In this document: in pieces, positions 43,774 through 51,797 of the stretch
Layout: every line of letters starts with the position of its first letter
How positions within the stretch are numbered: position 1 is the first letter of the stretch
Assembly (NCBI GenBank): GCA_963829575.1
Contig: CAWHJF010000013.1
Span: 1 to 64,000 of the forward strand
Source of the DNA: KACC-23026 sp963829575
Lineage (GTDB): Bacteria > Bacillota > Bacilli > Bacillales > Sporolactobacillaceae
DNA: 64,000 nt
Reading direction: 5' to 3'
Notes under the pieces: generated by a model
Told to the model about the DNA's origin: nothing
Database searches by the model: none
The model's input: the letters and a program-made list of their open reading frames with translations, nothing else
Made by a program: the position numbers and the translations under genes

Positions 43774-45117
43774 GTGAAAAATCAAAATGCAATTGCGCGT
43801 TATTTCAATTTTGATGAGCTTGGCACGACATTTGGTCGTGAAACAATCGGTGGTGTGACGACCTTCTTAGCTATGGCTTATATTTTGTTCGTCAACCCAA
43901 CGGTTCTCGGCGCGGCTAAAATGGATCCGCATGCGGTCTTTACAGCCACTGCTTTGTCAGCTGCAATTGGTACCCTAATCATGGGTATTTTAGCGAAATA
44001 TCCGGTTGCCATTGCGCCTGGTATGGGTCTTAATGCATTCTTTACGTACACGGTCGTTATTGGGATGAAAATCCCATGGGAAACGGCTATTGCGGGAGTA
44101 TTTATTGCCGGAATTATCTTTGTTATTATTACAATTTTTAAAATACGCGAAATTATTATCAATGCAATTCCTGAAGATCTTAAACGTGCTACGGCAGCGG
44201 GTATTGGACTTTTTATTGCCTTTATTGGTTTGGAAAATGCAAAAATTGTGGTAGGCGATCCAGCTACATTAGTTAAAATCGGGAGCTTCCACAACCCAGG
44301 TGTTTTGATTACGATCTTCGGAATTATTGTTACGGTTTTATTCATGGTTCGTGGTGTAAAGGGCGGCGTGTTTTATGGAATGGTCTTAACGGCATTGTTA
44401 AGTGTCATTTTAGCGCTTATGGGGATTAACGATAAAGCAAATCCGGTTTACATTCCACATAGCCCTGTTTCAGCAATTCCAAGTCTTTCCCCAATTTTTG
44501 GTGTGGCCATTACCCACCTTGGTGACATTAACAGTTGGAATCTTATCGTCGTTGTGTTGACGTTCTTATTCGTTGGATTTTTCGATACAGCAGGTACTTT
44601 GATGGCGATTGCCAATCAAGCGGGTATTTTAGAAAATAATAAATTGCCACGCGCGGGTCGTGCGCTTCTTGCGGATTCTTCTTCGATCGTCATCGGGAGT
44701 ATCTTAGGCACATCGCCAACGACCGCTTATATTGAATCGTCGTCTGGTGTTGCATCGGGCGGGAAAAGTGGATTTTCACCTGTGATCACGGGGATTTTAT
44801 TCTTACTTGCGATGTTCTTCTCGCCTTTACTTGGAGTGGTTACGGCTGACGTGACTGCACCTGCGCTCATTATTGTCGGTGTGTTGATGGCTTCTTCCTT
44901 AAAGGATATTGAATGGACGAAACTTGAAATTGCTATTCCAGCATTCTTGACGATCGCCATGATGCCATTCACTTATAGCATTACAACCGGTATTGCGTTA
45001 GGATTTGTGATCTACCCAATCACTATGATTGCACGTGGTCGCATTAAAGAATTGCACCCAATTATGTATCTCTTGTTCGTGATCTTCATCCTGTTTTTAC
45101 CGGTGCTCGCGAAATAA
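43774..45117 (+). CDS. pbuG: Hypoxanthine/guanine permease, AzgA type
   Basis: A 447-residue inner-membrane purine transporter of the NCS2/AzgA group, with about 12-14 hydrophobic segments. It carries the motifs FDELGTTFGRETIGGVTTF at the N-terminus, PGMGLNAFFTY, and GTSPTTAYIESSSGVASGGK. GTG start after GGGAGGGTAAATA. It imports hypoxanthine and guanine for salvage and lies next to guaA as in B. subtilis. Confidence 0.93.
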   Translation: MKNQNAIARYFNFDELGTTFGRETIGGVTTFLAMAYILFVNPTVLGAAKMDPHAVFTATALSAAIGTLIMGILAKYPVAIAPGMGLNAFFTYTVVIGMKIPWETAIAGVFIAGIIFVIITIFKIREIIINAIPEDLKRATAAGIGLFIAFIGLENAKIVVGDPATLVKIGSFHNPGVLITIFGIIVTVLFMVRGVKGGVFYGMVLTALLSVILALMGINDKANPVYIPHSPVSAIPSLSPIFGVAITHLGDINSWNLIVVVLTFLFVGFFDTAGTLMAIANQAGILENNKLPRAGRALLADSSSIVIGSILGTSPTTAYIESSSGVASGGKSGFSPVITGILFLLAMFFSPLLGVVTADVTAPALIIVGVLMASSLKDIEWTKLEIAIPAFLTIAMMPFTYSITTGIALGFVIYPITMIARGRIKELHPIMYLLFVIFILFLPVLAK

Positions 45118-45137
45118 AAATTAAAAAGACAAAAAAA

Positions 45138-45170
45138 GAGGGATCAGTCCCAATTGGGCTGGTCCCTTTC
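45138..45170 (+). terminator. Terminator of pbuG
   Basis: AGGGATCAGTCCC pairs imperfectly with GGGCTGGTCCCT around AATT, followed by TTTC. Confidence 0.65.
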
Positions 45171-45233
45171 GCATACTTCCTCTCCTAAAAACAAATACTG
45201 GTAATACGTATCTGTTTTAAAAGGAGGGGTTCC

Positions 45234-45551
45234 ATGGCGATCGCCTTGGCTTTTGTTTTATGGATTATTGGGATTGTCCTGATGCTTGGAGGTAAAATTG
45301 CCGACAATTTGCTTAGAAGACTGGAGCGCAAGCTCGCGGAAAAATCCCAACACAAAAAGTTTGAAGACAATTCTGCACATATTGCTTATGGGGCGGGTAA
45401 AGGTATTGTGGATGCGATACCTTGGTATGCAGTCAACACTTGGTTTGCTGTCATTGGTCTGATTATCTTTGCCCTAGGCTTTGTACCGCTAAGCTATCAT
45501 TATGTGATGGAATCTTCATCCGGATCGATGATGATCTCACTGATTTCTTGA
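45234..45551 (+). CDS. Small membrane protein of unknown function
   Basis: A 105-residue protein with two membrane segments (about 1-21 and 68-90) joined by a basic, helical stretch. AAAAGGAGGGG precedes the ATG. It is in the position of the small yeb genes of B. subtilis, but I do not recognise the family. Its last 52 bases overlap the 3' end of the opposite Hsp20 gene. Confidence 0.72.
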   Translation: MAIALAFVLWIIGIVLMLGGKIADNLLRRLERKLAEKSQHKKFEDNSAHIAYGAGKGIVDAIPWYAVNTWFAVIGLIIFALGFVPLSYHYVMESSSGSMMISLIS

Positions 45552-45925
45552 CCTTGTAATTTTTTCAGTTGAATCATCATCATCCCTTTTTTATAGATCG
45601 CCTCTACCGGTTCGGTTTCAACGGGATTCAAGAACGGAATCGTTCGTTCAAATGGTCCTTTGTGCAGTTCTTCGCTAACGACCGAAAAACCACTAACGTG
45701 GTAATGGGCATTGCCTTTAATAATAAGTTTTGTATGGTCAATAGAAATCCGGACATCTTCCAAGTTCTTTAAACCGGGAAGTGAGATTTGACAAAGATAC
45801 CCCGAGTCCGATTCGTAAAGATTATAGGTGGGCCATTCTTTTGAAAAAAGGTCTTGAAAATCATTCCAAAAATCCTTGCCCAAAAAGTTGTTTACGGTTT
45901 TTTTCCAATCGCTTTTTTCGGACAT
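45500..45925 (-). CDS. Hsp20/alpha-crystallin family protein
   Basis: A 141-residue small heat-shock-type protein. The beta-sandwich core runs from about residue 38 (YLCQISLPGLKNLEDVRISI) to 125, with a degenerate A-x-Y-x-x-G-M-M-M-I in place of the usual A-x-x-x-x-G-V-L. Similar divergent Hsp20 proteins of Bacilli occur in spore coats (CotP, GerT), and that is a possible role here. AAGGGA precedes the ATG. Confidence 0.8.
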   Translation of the reverse strand: MSEKSDWKKTVNNFLGKDFWNDFQDLFSKEWPTYNLYESDSGYLCQISLPGLKNLEDVRISIDHTKLIIKGNAHYHVSGFSVVSEELHKGPFERTIPFLNPVETEPVEAIYKKGMMMIQLKKLQGQEISEIIIDPDEDSIT

Positions 45926-46064
45926 TTAAGATCCCTTCCCTCATTTAGGAATTGGTGTGAATGGGGGTGACCGTTCTTTTTTAACCGTGTTAGAATGGAC
46001 ATGACGTGTTGTAATCTTGCTGAAAACCCTCTTGTTTTGAAAATACGTGATTTGGAGAGAGATT

Positions 46065-46604
46065 ATGCTTCATAATGGTTTTGTAATGGTCGCTATTATA
46101 TTCATCATAAATATCTTCTATGTGTCTTTTTTTACAATTCGTATGATTTTAACCTTAAAGGGCTATCGGTATCTTGCCGCTTTTGTCAGTATCTTTGAAG
46201 TGCTCATTTATGTCATGGGACTCGGTCTTGTTATCAACCACTTGAATGAATTTCAAAATCTTGCAGCGTATGCCTTAGGGTATGGGACAGGTGTCATTGC
46301 TGGAATGAAAATCGAAGAAAAATTGGCACTTGGTTATCTTACGGTTAATGTGATTACAAGTAAATTTAAAGAAGATTTACCAAATAAAATTCGTGAACGT
46401 GGTTATGGCGTGACCGACTGGATGGCTCACGGCAGACAAGGGGAGCGGATGATGATGGAAATCCTGACACCAAGACGAAATGAAATGGACCTCGTCGGAG
46501 CAATTAAAGAATTGGATCCGAATGCATTCATTGTGTCTCATGAACCCAAGAGTTTCCATGGAGGGTTCTGGATTAAAGCGATTCGAAAGGATATGCGTCC
46601 ATGA
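46065..46604 (+). CDS. yebE: UPF0316/DUF2179 membrane protein (YebE)
   Basis: A 179-residue protein with three N-terminal membrane segments (about 5-80) and a cytoplasmic DUF2179 domain (about 100-175, including ERGYGVTDWMAHG). ATG 46065 follows GGAGAG; the GTG six codons earlier is less likely. DUF2179 domains may bind nucleotides or nucleotide signals; the role is unknown. Overlaps yebG by four bases. Confidence 0.88.
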   Translation: MLHNGFVMVAIIFIINIFYVSFFTIRMILTLKGYRYLAAFVSIFEVLIYVMGLGLVINHLNEFQNLAAYALGYGTGVIAGMKIEEKLALGYLTVNVITSKFKEDLPNKIRERGYGVTDWMAHGRQGERMMMEILTPRRNEMDLVGAIKELDPNAFIVSHEPKSFHGGFWIKAIRKDMRP

Positions 46605-46792
46605 GCAGAAAAAAACGCTTTTCAGTCGATGATTATGGTGGTTCTATTGAAGCCTGTTTGAATGCCATGGCAAAAGAGGGGTATGTTCCTGTGGGTCGGG
46701 TTGAGAAACCGGTCTTTCAGGAAGGAAAGAATGGACCTGAGCCTGTGCGGCAGGCCATTGTGTTTGAAGGTGTCGAAAAAGACGAACATTAA
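46601..46792 (+). CDS. yebG: YebG-like small protein
   Basis: A 63-residue protein matching the yebG product by place and by KKRFSV, ACLNAMAKEGYVPVGRVEKPVFQE and IVFEG. From memory the family carries a NETI motif before the first helix; here that place reads GGSI. Coupled to yebE. Function unknown. Confidence 0.82.
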   Translation: MSRKKRFSVDDYGGSIEACLNAMAKEGYVPVGRVEKPVFQEGKNGPEPVRQAIVFEGVEKDEH

Positions 46793-46883
46793 AATTAATA
46801 TTTAGAAAAAACGTTCATGTTTCGGTTGACCAACCGTCTATCCCTTGTTATGATGAAAGGGTCAAATGAATGAACGTTTTTTT

Positions 46884-46954
46884 CCTTCATATAACCTTGG
46901 GGATATGGCCCAAAAGTCTCTACCTGGTAACCGTAAATTACTGGACTATGGAGG
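46884..46954 (+). promoter_or_regulatory. Purine riboswitch aptamer (guanine type) of the pur operon
   Basis: P1 CCTTCATA/TATGGAGG, P2 CCTTGGG/CCCAAAA region and P3 TGGTAA/TTACTG enclose the conserved GATATGG, GTCTCTACC and CCGTAAAT core. The GGACTATGG junction has C at the specificity position, so guanine or hypoxanthine is the ligand. It lies 111 bases upstream of purE. Confidence 0.94.
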
Positions 46955-46984
46955 AAGCGTTTTGGGAACCCAAAGTTTAAAAGG

Positions 46985-47039
46985 GATCCGAACCATTCGC
47001 TTTCTCTTTTTTTTAGAGTGAATGGTTCGGATTTTTTTA
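46985..47039 (+). terminator. Riboswitch-controlled terminator upstream of purE
   Basis: ATCCGAACCATTCGCT pairs with AGTGAATGGTTCGGAT and is followed by seven T residues. Guanine binding should favour this terminator and stop the operon. Confidence 0.92.
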
Positions 47040-47064
47040 TTTATATATTAAGGAGTGTGAGCAA

Positions 47065-47550
47065 ATGGAGGCGTTGGTTGGTGTCATCATGGGGAGCAAG
47101 TCGGATTGGGACACGATGCAAGAGGCGTGTCACATTCTAGAAGAATTTAAAATTCCTTTTGAAAAACGGATTGTATCCGCGCACCGTACACCTGATGTCA
47201 TGTTTGAATATGCCGAAACGGCAAGAGCACGTGGATTAAAGGTGATTATAGCAGGAGCGGGAGGTGCAGCGCATCTTCCCGGTATGGTTGCCGCCAAGAC
47301 GACGTTGCCTGTGATCGGTGTTCCGGTTGAATCCAAAACTTTAAAAGGGTTTGATTCCCTACTCTCGATCGTGCAGATGCCAGGTGGCATACCCGTCGCA
47401 ACAGTTGCTATTGGCAAGGCTGGTGCGAAAAACGCGGGCTTGCTTGCGGTGCAAATGTTGAGCACAACGTCCGATCCGCTTGCTCAAAAACTCGAAGACT
47501 ATCGAAAAGGGCTTAGACAAATGGTGATCGAAAGTGAGGAGACATGGTGA
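47065..47550 (+). CDS. purE: N5-carboxyaminoimidazole ribonucleotide mutase
   Basis: A 161-residue class I PurE, converting N5-CAIR to CAIR. It shows GSKSDWDTM near the N-terminus, the SAHRTPD loop and AGAGGAAHLPGM. AAGGAGTGTGAGC precedes the ATG. First gene of the 12-gene purine operon and overlaps purK by seven bases. Confidence 0.95.
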   Translation: MEALVGVIMGSKSDWDTMQEACHILEEFKIPFEKRIVSAHRTPDVMFEYAETARARGLKVIIAGAGGAAHLPGMVAAKTTLPVIGVPVESKTLKGFDSLLSIVQMPGGIPVATVAIGKAGAKNAGLLAVQMLSTTSDPLAQKLEDYRKGLRQMVIESEETW

Positions 47551-48701
47551 GAAGTTATCAATTCGTTCCTCCAGGGTCAACGATTGGCATACTAGGCGGT
47601 GGGCAGCTTGGAAAAATGATGGCTGTATCAGCCAAACAAATGGGTTACCGTGTGATCGTAATGGATCCAATCAAAGATTGCCCATGCGCCCAAGTTTCTG
47701 ATGATGTGATTGTCGCGAATTACGACGATCTGGTTGCCGCAAAGGAGCTCGTTGATCGAGCTGATGTGGTCACGTATGAGTTTGAAAATGTGGACTTAAA
47801 CGTTTCTAATTATATACAAGCAAATGGGTACTTACCACAAACTAGCCGACTGCTTGAGATTACTCAGAATCGCCTTAATGAAAAAGAAACCTTAACTCGT
47901 TCTGGTTTAAAAGTAGCGCCATATGAAAAGGTGATGTCAAAAGAACAATTGAAAAAAGCGGTGGACAGACTCGGCTACCCATCTGTTCTTAAAACCACTC
48001 AAGGTGGTTATGACGGGAAAGGGCAGATTGTGATTCGGAATAAGGAAGACTTGATGCTTGCTGAAAGTTGGCTTGATTATAAGAACTTTTATGTGTTAGA
48101 GCAGTGGGTCCCTTTTGTAAAAGAATTGTCTGTCATGGTGGTTCGCCACCCATCCGGTGACATTAAAACCTATCCAGTTGCGGAAAATACGCATGTGAAC
48201 AATATTCTGCACCAAAGCTTAATTCCAGCTCGCGTAACGCCGGAAGTTGTAGCTAAAGTTACCGAGACCGCGCGCGTGATTGCGGAATCCTTGCAATTAG
48301 TTGGGGCGCTTGGCGTTGAACTCTTCTTAACCGAAGACCATGACATCTATGTCAATGAGTTAGCGCCACGCCCACATAACTCAGGGCATTATACCATTGA
48401 GGCGAGTGAGTATTCCCAATTCGAACAACATATTCGGGCGATCTGCGGGCTACCCCTTGGGAACACAGAGCTTTTAAAAGGAGCCGTCATGGTGAATCTA
48501 TTGGGGCAGCATATTGCACCGCTTATGGACCAACTAGATAAATTAGATTCGGTGCACTTACATTTATATGGAAAGAAAGAAGCCAAATTAAACCGCAAGA
48601 TGGGCCATGTGACGGTTTTAACCGATAACATAGATGAAACTTTAGAGAAACTTGATGATTTAAAAATATGGACGTCAACACGAGTGGAGGCAAATCGATG
48701 A
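47544..48701 (+). CDS. purK: N5-carboxyaminoimidazole ribonucleotide synthase
   Basis: A 385-residue ATP-grasp enzyme making N5-CAIR from AIR, bicarbonate and ATP. It has the N-terminal GILGGGQLGKM motif and the ATP-grasp regions KTTQGGYDGKGQ and LAPRPHNSGHYTIEA. Overlaps both neighbours. Confidence 0.94.
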   Translation: MVRSYQFVPPGSTIGILGGGQLGKMMAVSAKQMGYRVIVMDPIKDCPCAQVSDDVIVANYDDLVAAKELVDRADVVTYEFENVDLNVSNYIQANGYLPQTSRLLEITQNRLNEKETLTRSGLKVAPYEKVMSKEQLKKAVDRLGYPSVLKTTQGGYDGKGQIVIRNKEDLMLAESWLDYKNFYVLEQWVPFVKELSVMVVRHPSGDIKTYPVAENTHVNNILHQSLIPARVTPEVVAKVTETARVIAESLQLVGALGVELFLTEDHDIYVNELAPRPHNSGHYTIEASEYSQFEQHIRAICGLPLGNTELLKGAVMVNLLGQHIAPLMDQLDKLDSVHLHLYGKKEAKLNRKMGHVTVLTDNIDETLEKLDDLKIWTSTRVEANR

Positions 48702-50008
48702 TCGAACGTTACGCACGACCTGAAATGAAAGCCATTTGGACAGACCAGAATAAATTTGAAGCGTGGCTCGAGGTGGAAATCCTAGCATGTGAGGCTTGGG
48801 CTGAACTTGGTGTCATACCGAAAGAAGATGTTAAATTGCTTCGCGAGAACGCCTCATTTTCAATCGACCGGATTTTAGAAATTGAGCAAGAAACCCGTCA
48901 TGACGTGGTGGCTTTTACTAGAGCGGTTTCTGAAACATTAGGCGAGGAGAAGAAATGGGTGCATTACGGGTTAACGTCAACCGACGTCGTCGATACCGCC
49001 CTCTCCTATTTATTAAAACAGGCTAATGAGATTCTGTTAAAGGATCTTGTCAGATTTCTTGACGTGATAAAAGAAAAAGCAATTGAACATAAAACAACGA
49101 TTATGATGGGGCGGACACATGGTATTCATGCGGAACCGACAACCTTTGGATTAAAGATGGCACTTTGGTATGAGGAAATGAAACGCAACATCGAGCGGTT
49201 TAAACAAGCGGCGGACACTGTTCGCGTTGGAAAACTCTCCGGTGCGGTTGGAACGTATGCCAATATTGATCCATTCGTTGAAGCGTATGTGTGTAAGCAA
49301 TTAGGCCTTGAGGCGGCGCCGGTGTCGACTCAAACCTTGCAGCGCGATCGTCATGCGCACTATATGTCGACCCTCGCTTTGATTGCGACCTCCATTGAGA
49401 AATTTGCCGTTGAAATTCGTGGATTGCAGAAATCTGAAACACGTGAAGTGGAAGAATTCTTTGCAAAAGGGCAAAAAGGTTCTTCAGCCATGCCGCACAA
49501 ACGGAATCCGATTGGATCTGAAAATATGACGGGAATTGCGCGCGTGATTCGTGGCTATATGATGACCGCTTACGAGAATGTGCCACTATGGCATGAACGA
49601 GATATTTCTCATTCTTCAGCTGAACGGATTATCTTACCAGATGCCACGATTGCTCTTAACTATATGTTAAATCGTTTTACAAATATCGTGAAGAATTTAA
49701 CTGTTTTCCCAGAGAACATGAAGCGTAACATGCAACGGACACATGGCTTGATTTTTTCTCAGAGACTGCTTTTGAGCCTGGTCGATAAAGGTTTAAGTCG
49801 AGAATCCGCTTATGATCGCGTTCAACCCCTAGCCATGCAAGCATGGGAAACCGAAACGCCTTTTAAATCACTCGTCGAAAAGGATGAGGTGATCACTGAG
49901 CATTTATCCCAAGACGAAATTGAGGATTGCTTTGATGAGACCTATCATTTGAAAAACGTCGAACGAATTTTTGAACGCTTAGGTTTAACGAAAGAAACGG
50001 TGAAATAA
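48698..50008 (+). CDS. purB: Adenylosuccinate lyase
   Basis: A 436-residue enzyme of the fumarase/aspartase superfamily acting twice in purine synthesis (SAICAR to AICAR and adenylosuccinate to AMP). The signature GSSAMPHKRNPIGSEN with its flexible-loop serine and the HGIHAEPTTFG histidine are present. The ATG at 48698 overlaps the purK stop (ATGA) and follows GTGGAGG; ten extra in-frame codons upstream lie inside purK. Confidence 0.95.
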   Translation: MIERYARPEMKAIWTDQNKFEAWLEVEILACEAWAELGVIPKEDVKLLRENASFSIDRILEIEQETRHDVVAFTRAVSETLGEEKKWVHYGLTSTDVVDTALSYLLKQANEILLKDLVRFLDVIKEKAIEHKTTIMMGRTHGIHAEPTTFGLKMALWYEEMKRNIERFKQAADTVRVGKLSGAVGTYANIDPFVEAYVCKQLGLEAAPVSTQTLQRDRHAHYMSTLALIATSIEKFAVEIRGLQKSETREVEEFFAKGQKGSSAMPHKRNPIGSENMTGIARVIRGYMMTAYENVPLWHERDISHSSAERIILPDATIALNYMLNRFTNIVKNLTVFPENMKRNMQRTHGLIFSQRLLLSLVDKGLSRESAYDRVQPLAMQAWETETPFKSLVEKDEVITEHLSQDEIEDCFDETYHLKNVERIFERLGLTKETVK

Positions 50009-50157
50009 ATAAATGGCGAAGCCATTTTGATTTTGGTCTTGGAAAGTGAAATGCTGTGAGGGAAATGATGGCGGAATGGGCGAGTGAGCTTATTTCCGCC
50101 CACCATCCGGTGCGAAGAAGAATGACCTAAAATTTCAAGCCTAAAGGAGTCTTCCAA

Positions 50158-50869
50158 ATGAGTCAGTTGCTCTACGAAGGGAAAGCAAAGAAAATTTACA
50201 GCACAGATCAGGATCATGTGCTTCGCGTCGCTTATAAAGACGATGCAACGGCGTTCAATGGTGAGAAACATGCTGTTTTGGCAGGTAAAGGTGTTCTGAA
50301 CAACGCCATTAGTTCCATCATTTTTGAAATGACTCGATCAAGCCGGGATTAAGAATCATTTTGTCCAAAAGATTTCCGATACCGAACAATTGGTTCAAGC
50401 TGTTCAAATTATTCCAATTGAAGTTGTTGTCCGAAATTTGGCTGCTGGAAGCATGGCCAAGCGCTTAGGGCTTGAAGAAGGTCGTCCCCTCAAAATACCA
50501 ATTGTTGAGTTTTATTATAAACGTGATGACTTAGGTGATCCCCTCATGACAAAGGATCATGTGTTTGAACTTGATCTTGCAACTTCGGATGAAGTCGAGC
50601 AATTAAAAGGGATGGCATTAAAAGTGAACACTGTATTATCTGAGTATTTCAGCACTTTTGCTATTAATCTAGTAGACTTCAAACTGGAATTTGGTCGTTC
50701 AGAACAAACCGGTGAGATTCTTTTGGCCGACGAAATCTCTCCAGATACATGCCGTTTATGGGATCAAGAGACGGGTGAACGTTTAGATAAAGATGTATTC
50801 CGAAAAAATATTGGCAATCTTCAAGAAGCCTATGGAAAATTACTTGAAAGGATCGGTGGCAAGGCATGA
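50158..50869 (+). pseudogene. purC: SAICAR synthetase, interrupted by a single-base frameshift
   Basis: The frame from 50158 runs normally (LLYEGKAKKIY, then DDATAFNGEKHA and NNAISSIIFEM), then hits TAA at 50350. Dropping one base near 50332 restores LDQAGIKNHF and continues into IIPIEVVVRNLAAGS, LADEISPDTCRLWD and the normal C-terminus at 50869. The restored protein would be about 236 residues, the normal PurC length. The enzyme joins aspartate to CAIR. Everything else is intact and there are no other lesions, so it is a sequencing error or a very recent mutation. Start after AAAGGAGTCTTCCAA; overlaps purS by four bases. Confidence 0.9.
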
Positions 50870-51114
50870 AAAAGGTTCAAGTGACGATTACATTAAGAGA
50901 GAGTGTATTAGATCCTCAAGGACAGGCGGTTTCTGGAGCTATTGAACGCTTAGGTTTTAAAGGTGTGGAAAGTGTACGGATTGGAAAATTAATCGAGTTG
51001 GAAGTAGAAGATACCTTGACTGAAAATGAGATTAAAGAAATCTGTGAGAAACTCCTTGCCAACACGGTCATTGAAGATTACCAATATGAAATTGAGGAGG
51101 TCGTCTCACAGTGA
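50866..51114 (+). CDS. purS: Phosphoribosylformylglycinamidine synthase, PurS subunit
   Basis: An 82-residue small subunit of the three-part FGAM synthase (PurSQL). It has the PurS features VLDPQGQAV and RLGFKGVESVRIGK. Overlaps purC and purQ by four bases each. Confidence 0.95.
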   Translation: MKKVQVTITLRESVLDPQGQAVSGAIERLGFKGVESVRIGKLIELEVEDTLTENEIKEICEKLLANTVIEDYQYEIEEVVSQ

Positions 51115-51797
51115 AGACAGCAGTGATTGTGTTTCCTGGATCCAACTGTGACGCCGATATGCTTTATGCCATTAAAGATGGAATTGGGCAAGAGGCAGAA
51201 TTTGTTTGGCATTCTGAAACGAGTTTAGACGGCTTCGATGCGATCATGATTCCAGGCGGCTTTTCATATGGCGATTATCTTCGCACAGGTGCGATTGCCC
51301 GTTTTTCGAACATCATGCCAGCCATTATGGAAGCAGCAAGAGCTGGAAAACCGATCCTTGGTGTCTGCAATGGATTCCAAATTTTATTAGAAGCGGGTCT
51401 TCTTCCCGGCGCGATGCGTCGAAATCAAAACTTACATTTTATCTGCCGCTTAGAAGCTCTTCGTGTTGTGACGAATCAAACTCAGTTTACTTCTGAATAT
51501 GAAGTTGGGGACGTCATTACGATTCCAATTGCACATGGAGAAGGCAACTACTATTGTGATGAGACCACGTATCAGAATTTGGTCGCCAATAATCAAATTG
51601 TTTTCACTTATGAAACCAACCCCAATGGTTCGGTTGGCGATATTGCTGGTATTGTCAATGAAAATGGAAATGTCTTAGGTATGATGCCTCATCCAGAGCG
51701 AGCAGCAGATGCCTTATTAGGACAGACAGATGGCCTTAAACTCTTTCAATCGATTTTAAAGCATTGGAGTGACCAACATGCCAACGTTACAGCTTGA
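51111..51797 (+). CDS. purQ: Phosphoribosylformylglycinamidine synthase, glutaminase subunit
   Basis: A 228-residue class I glutaminase with nucleophile Cys86 (GVCNGFQ) and the MMPHPER histidine. It supplies ammonia to PurL. GGAGG lies before the GTG/ATG junction, and the 3' end overlaps purL by 20 bases. Confidence 0.95.
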   Translation: MKTAVIVFPGSNCDADMLYAIKDGIGQEAEFVWHSETSLDGFDAIMIPGGFSYGDYLRTGAIARFSNIMPAIMEAARAGKPILGVCNGFQILLEAGLLPGAMRRNQNLHFICRLEALRVVTNQTQFTSEYEVGDVITIPIAHGEGNYYCDETTYQNLVANNQIVFTYETNPNGSVGDIAGIVNENGNVLGMMPHPERAADALLGQTDGLKLFQSILKHWSDQHANVTA

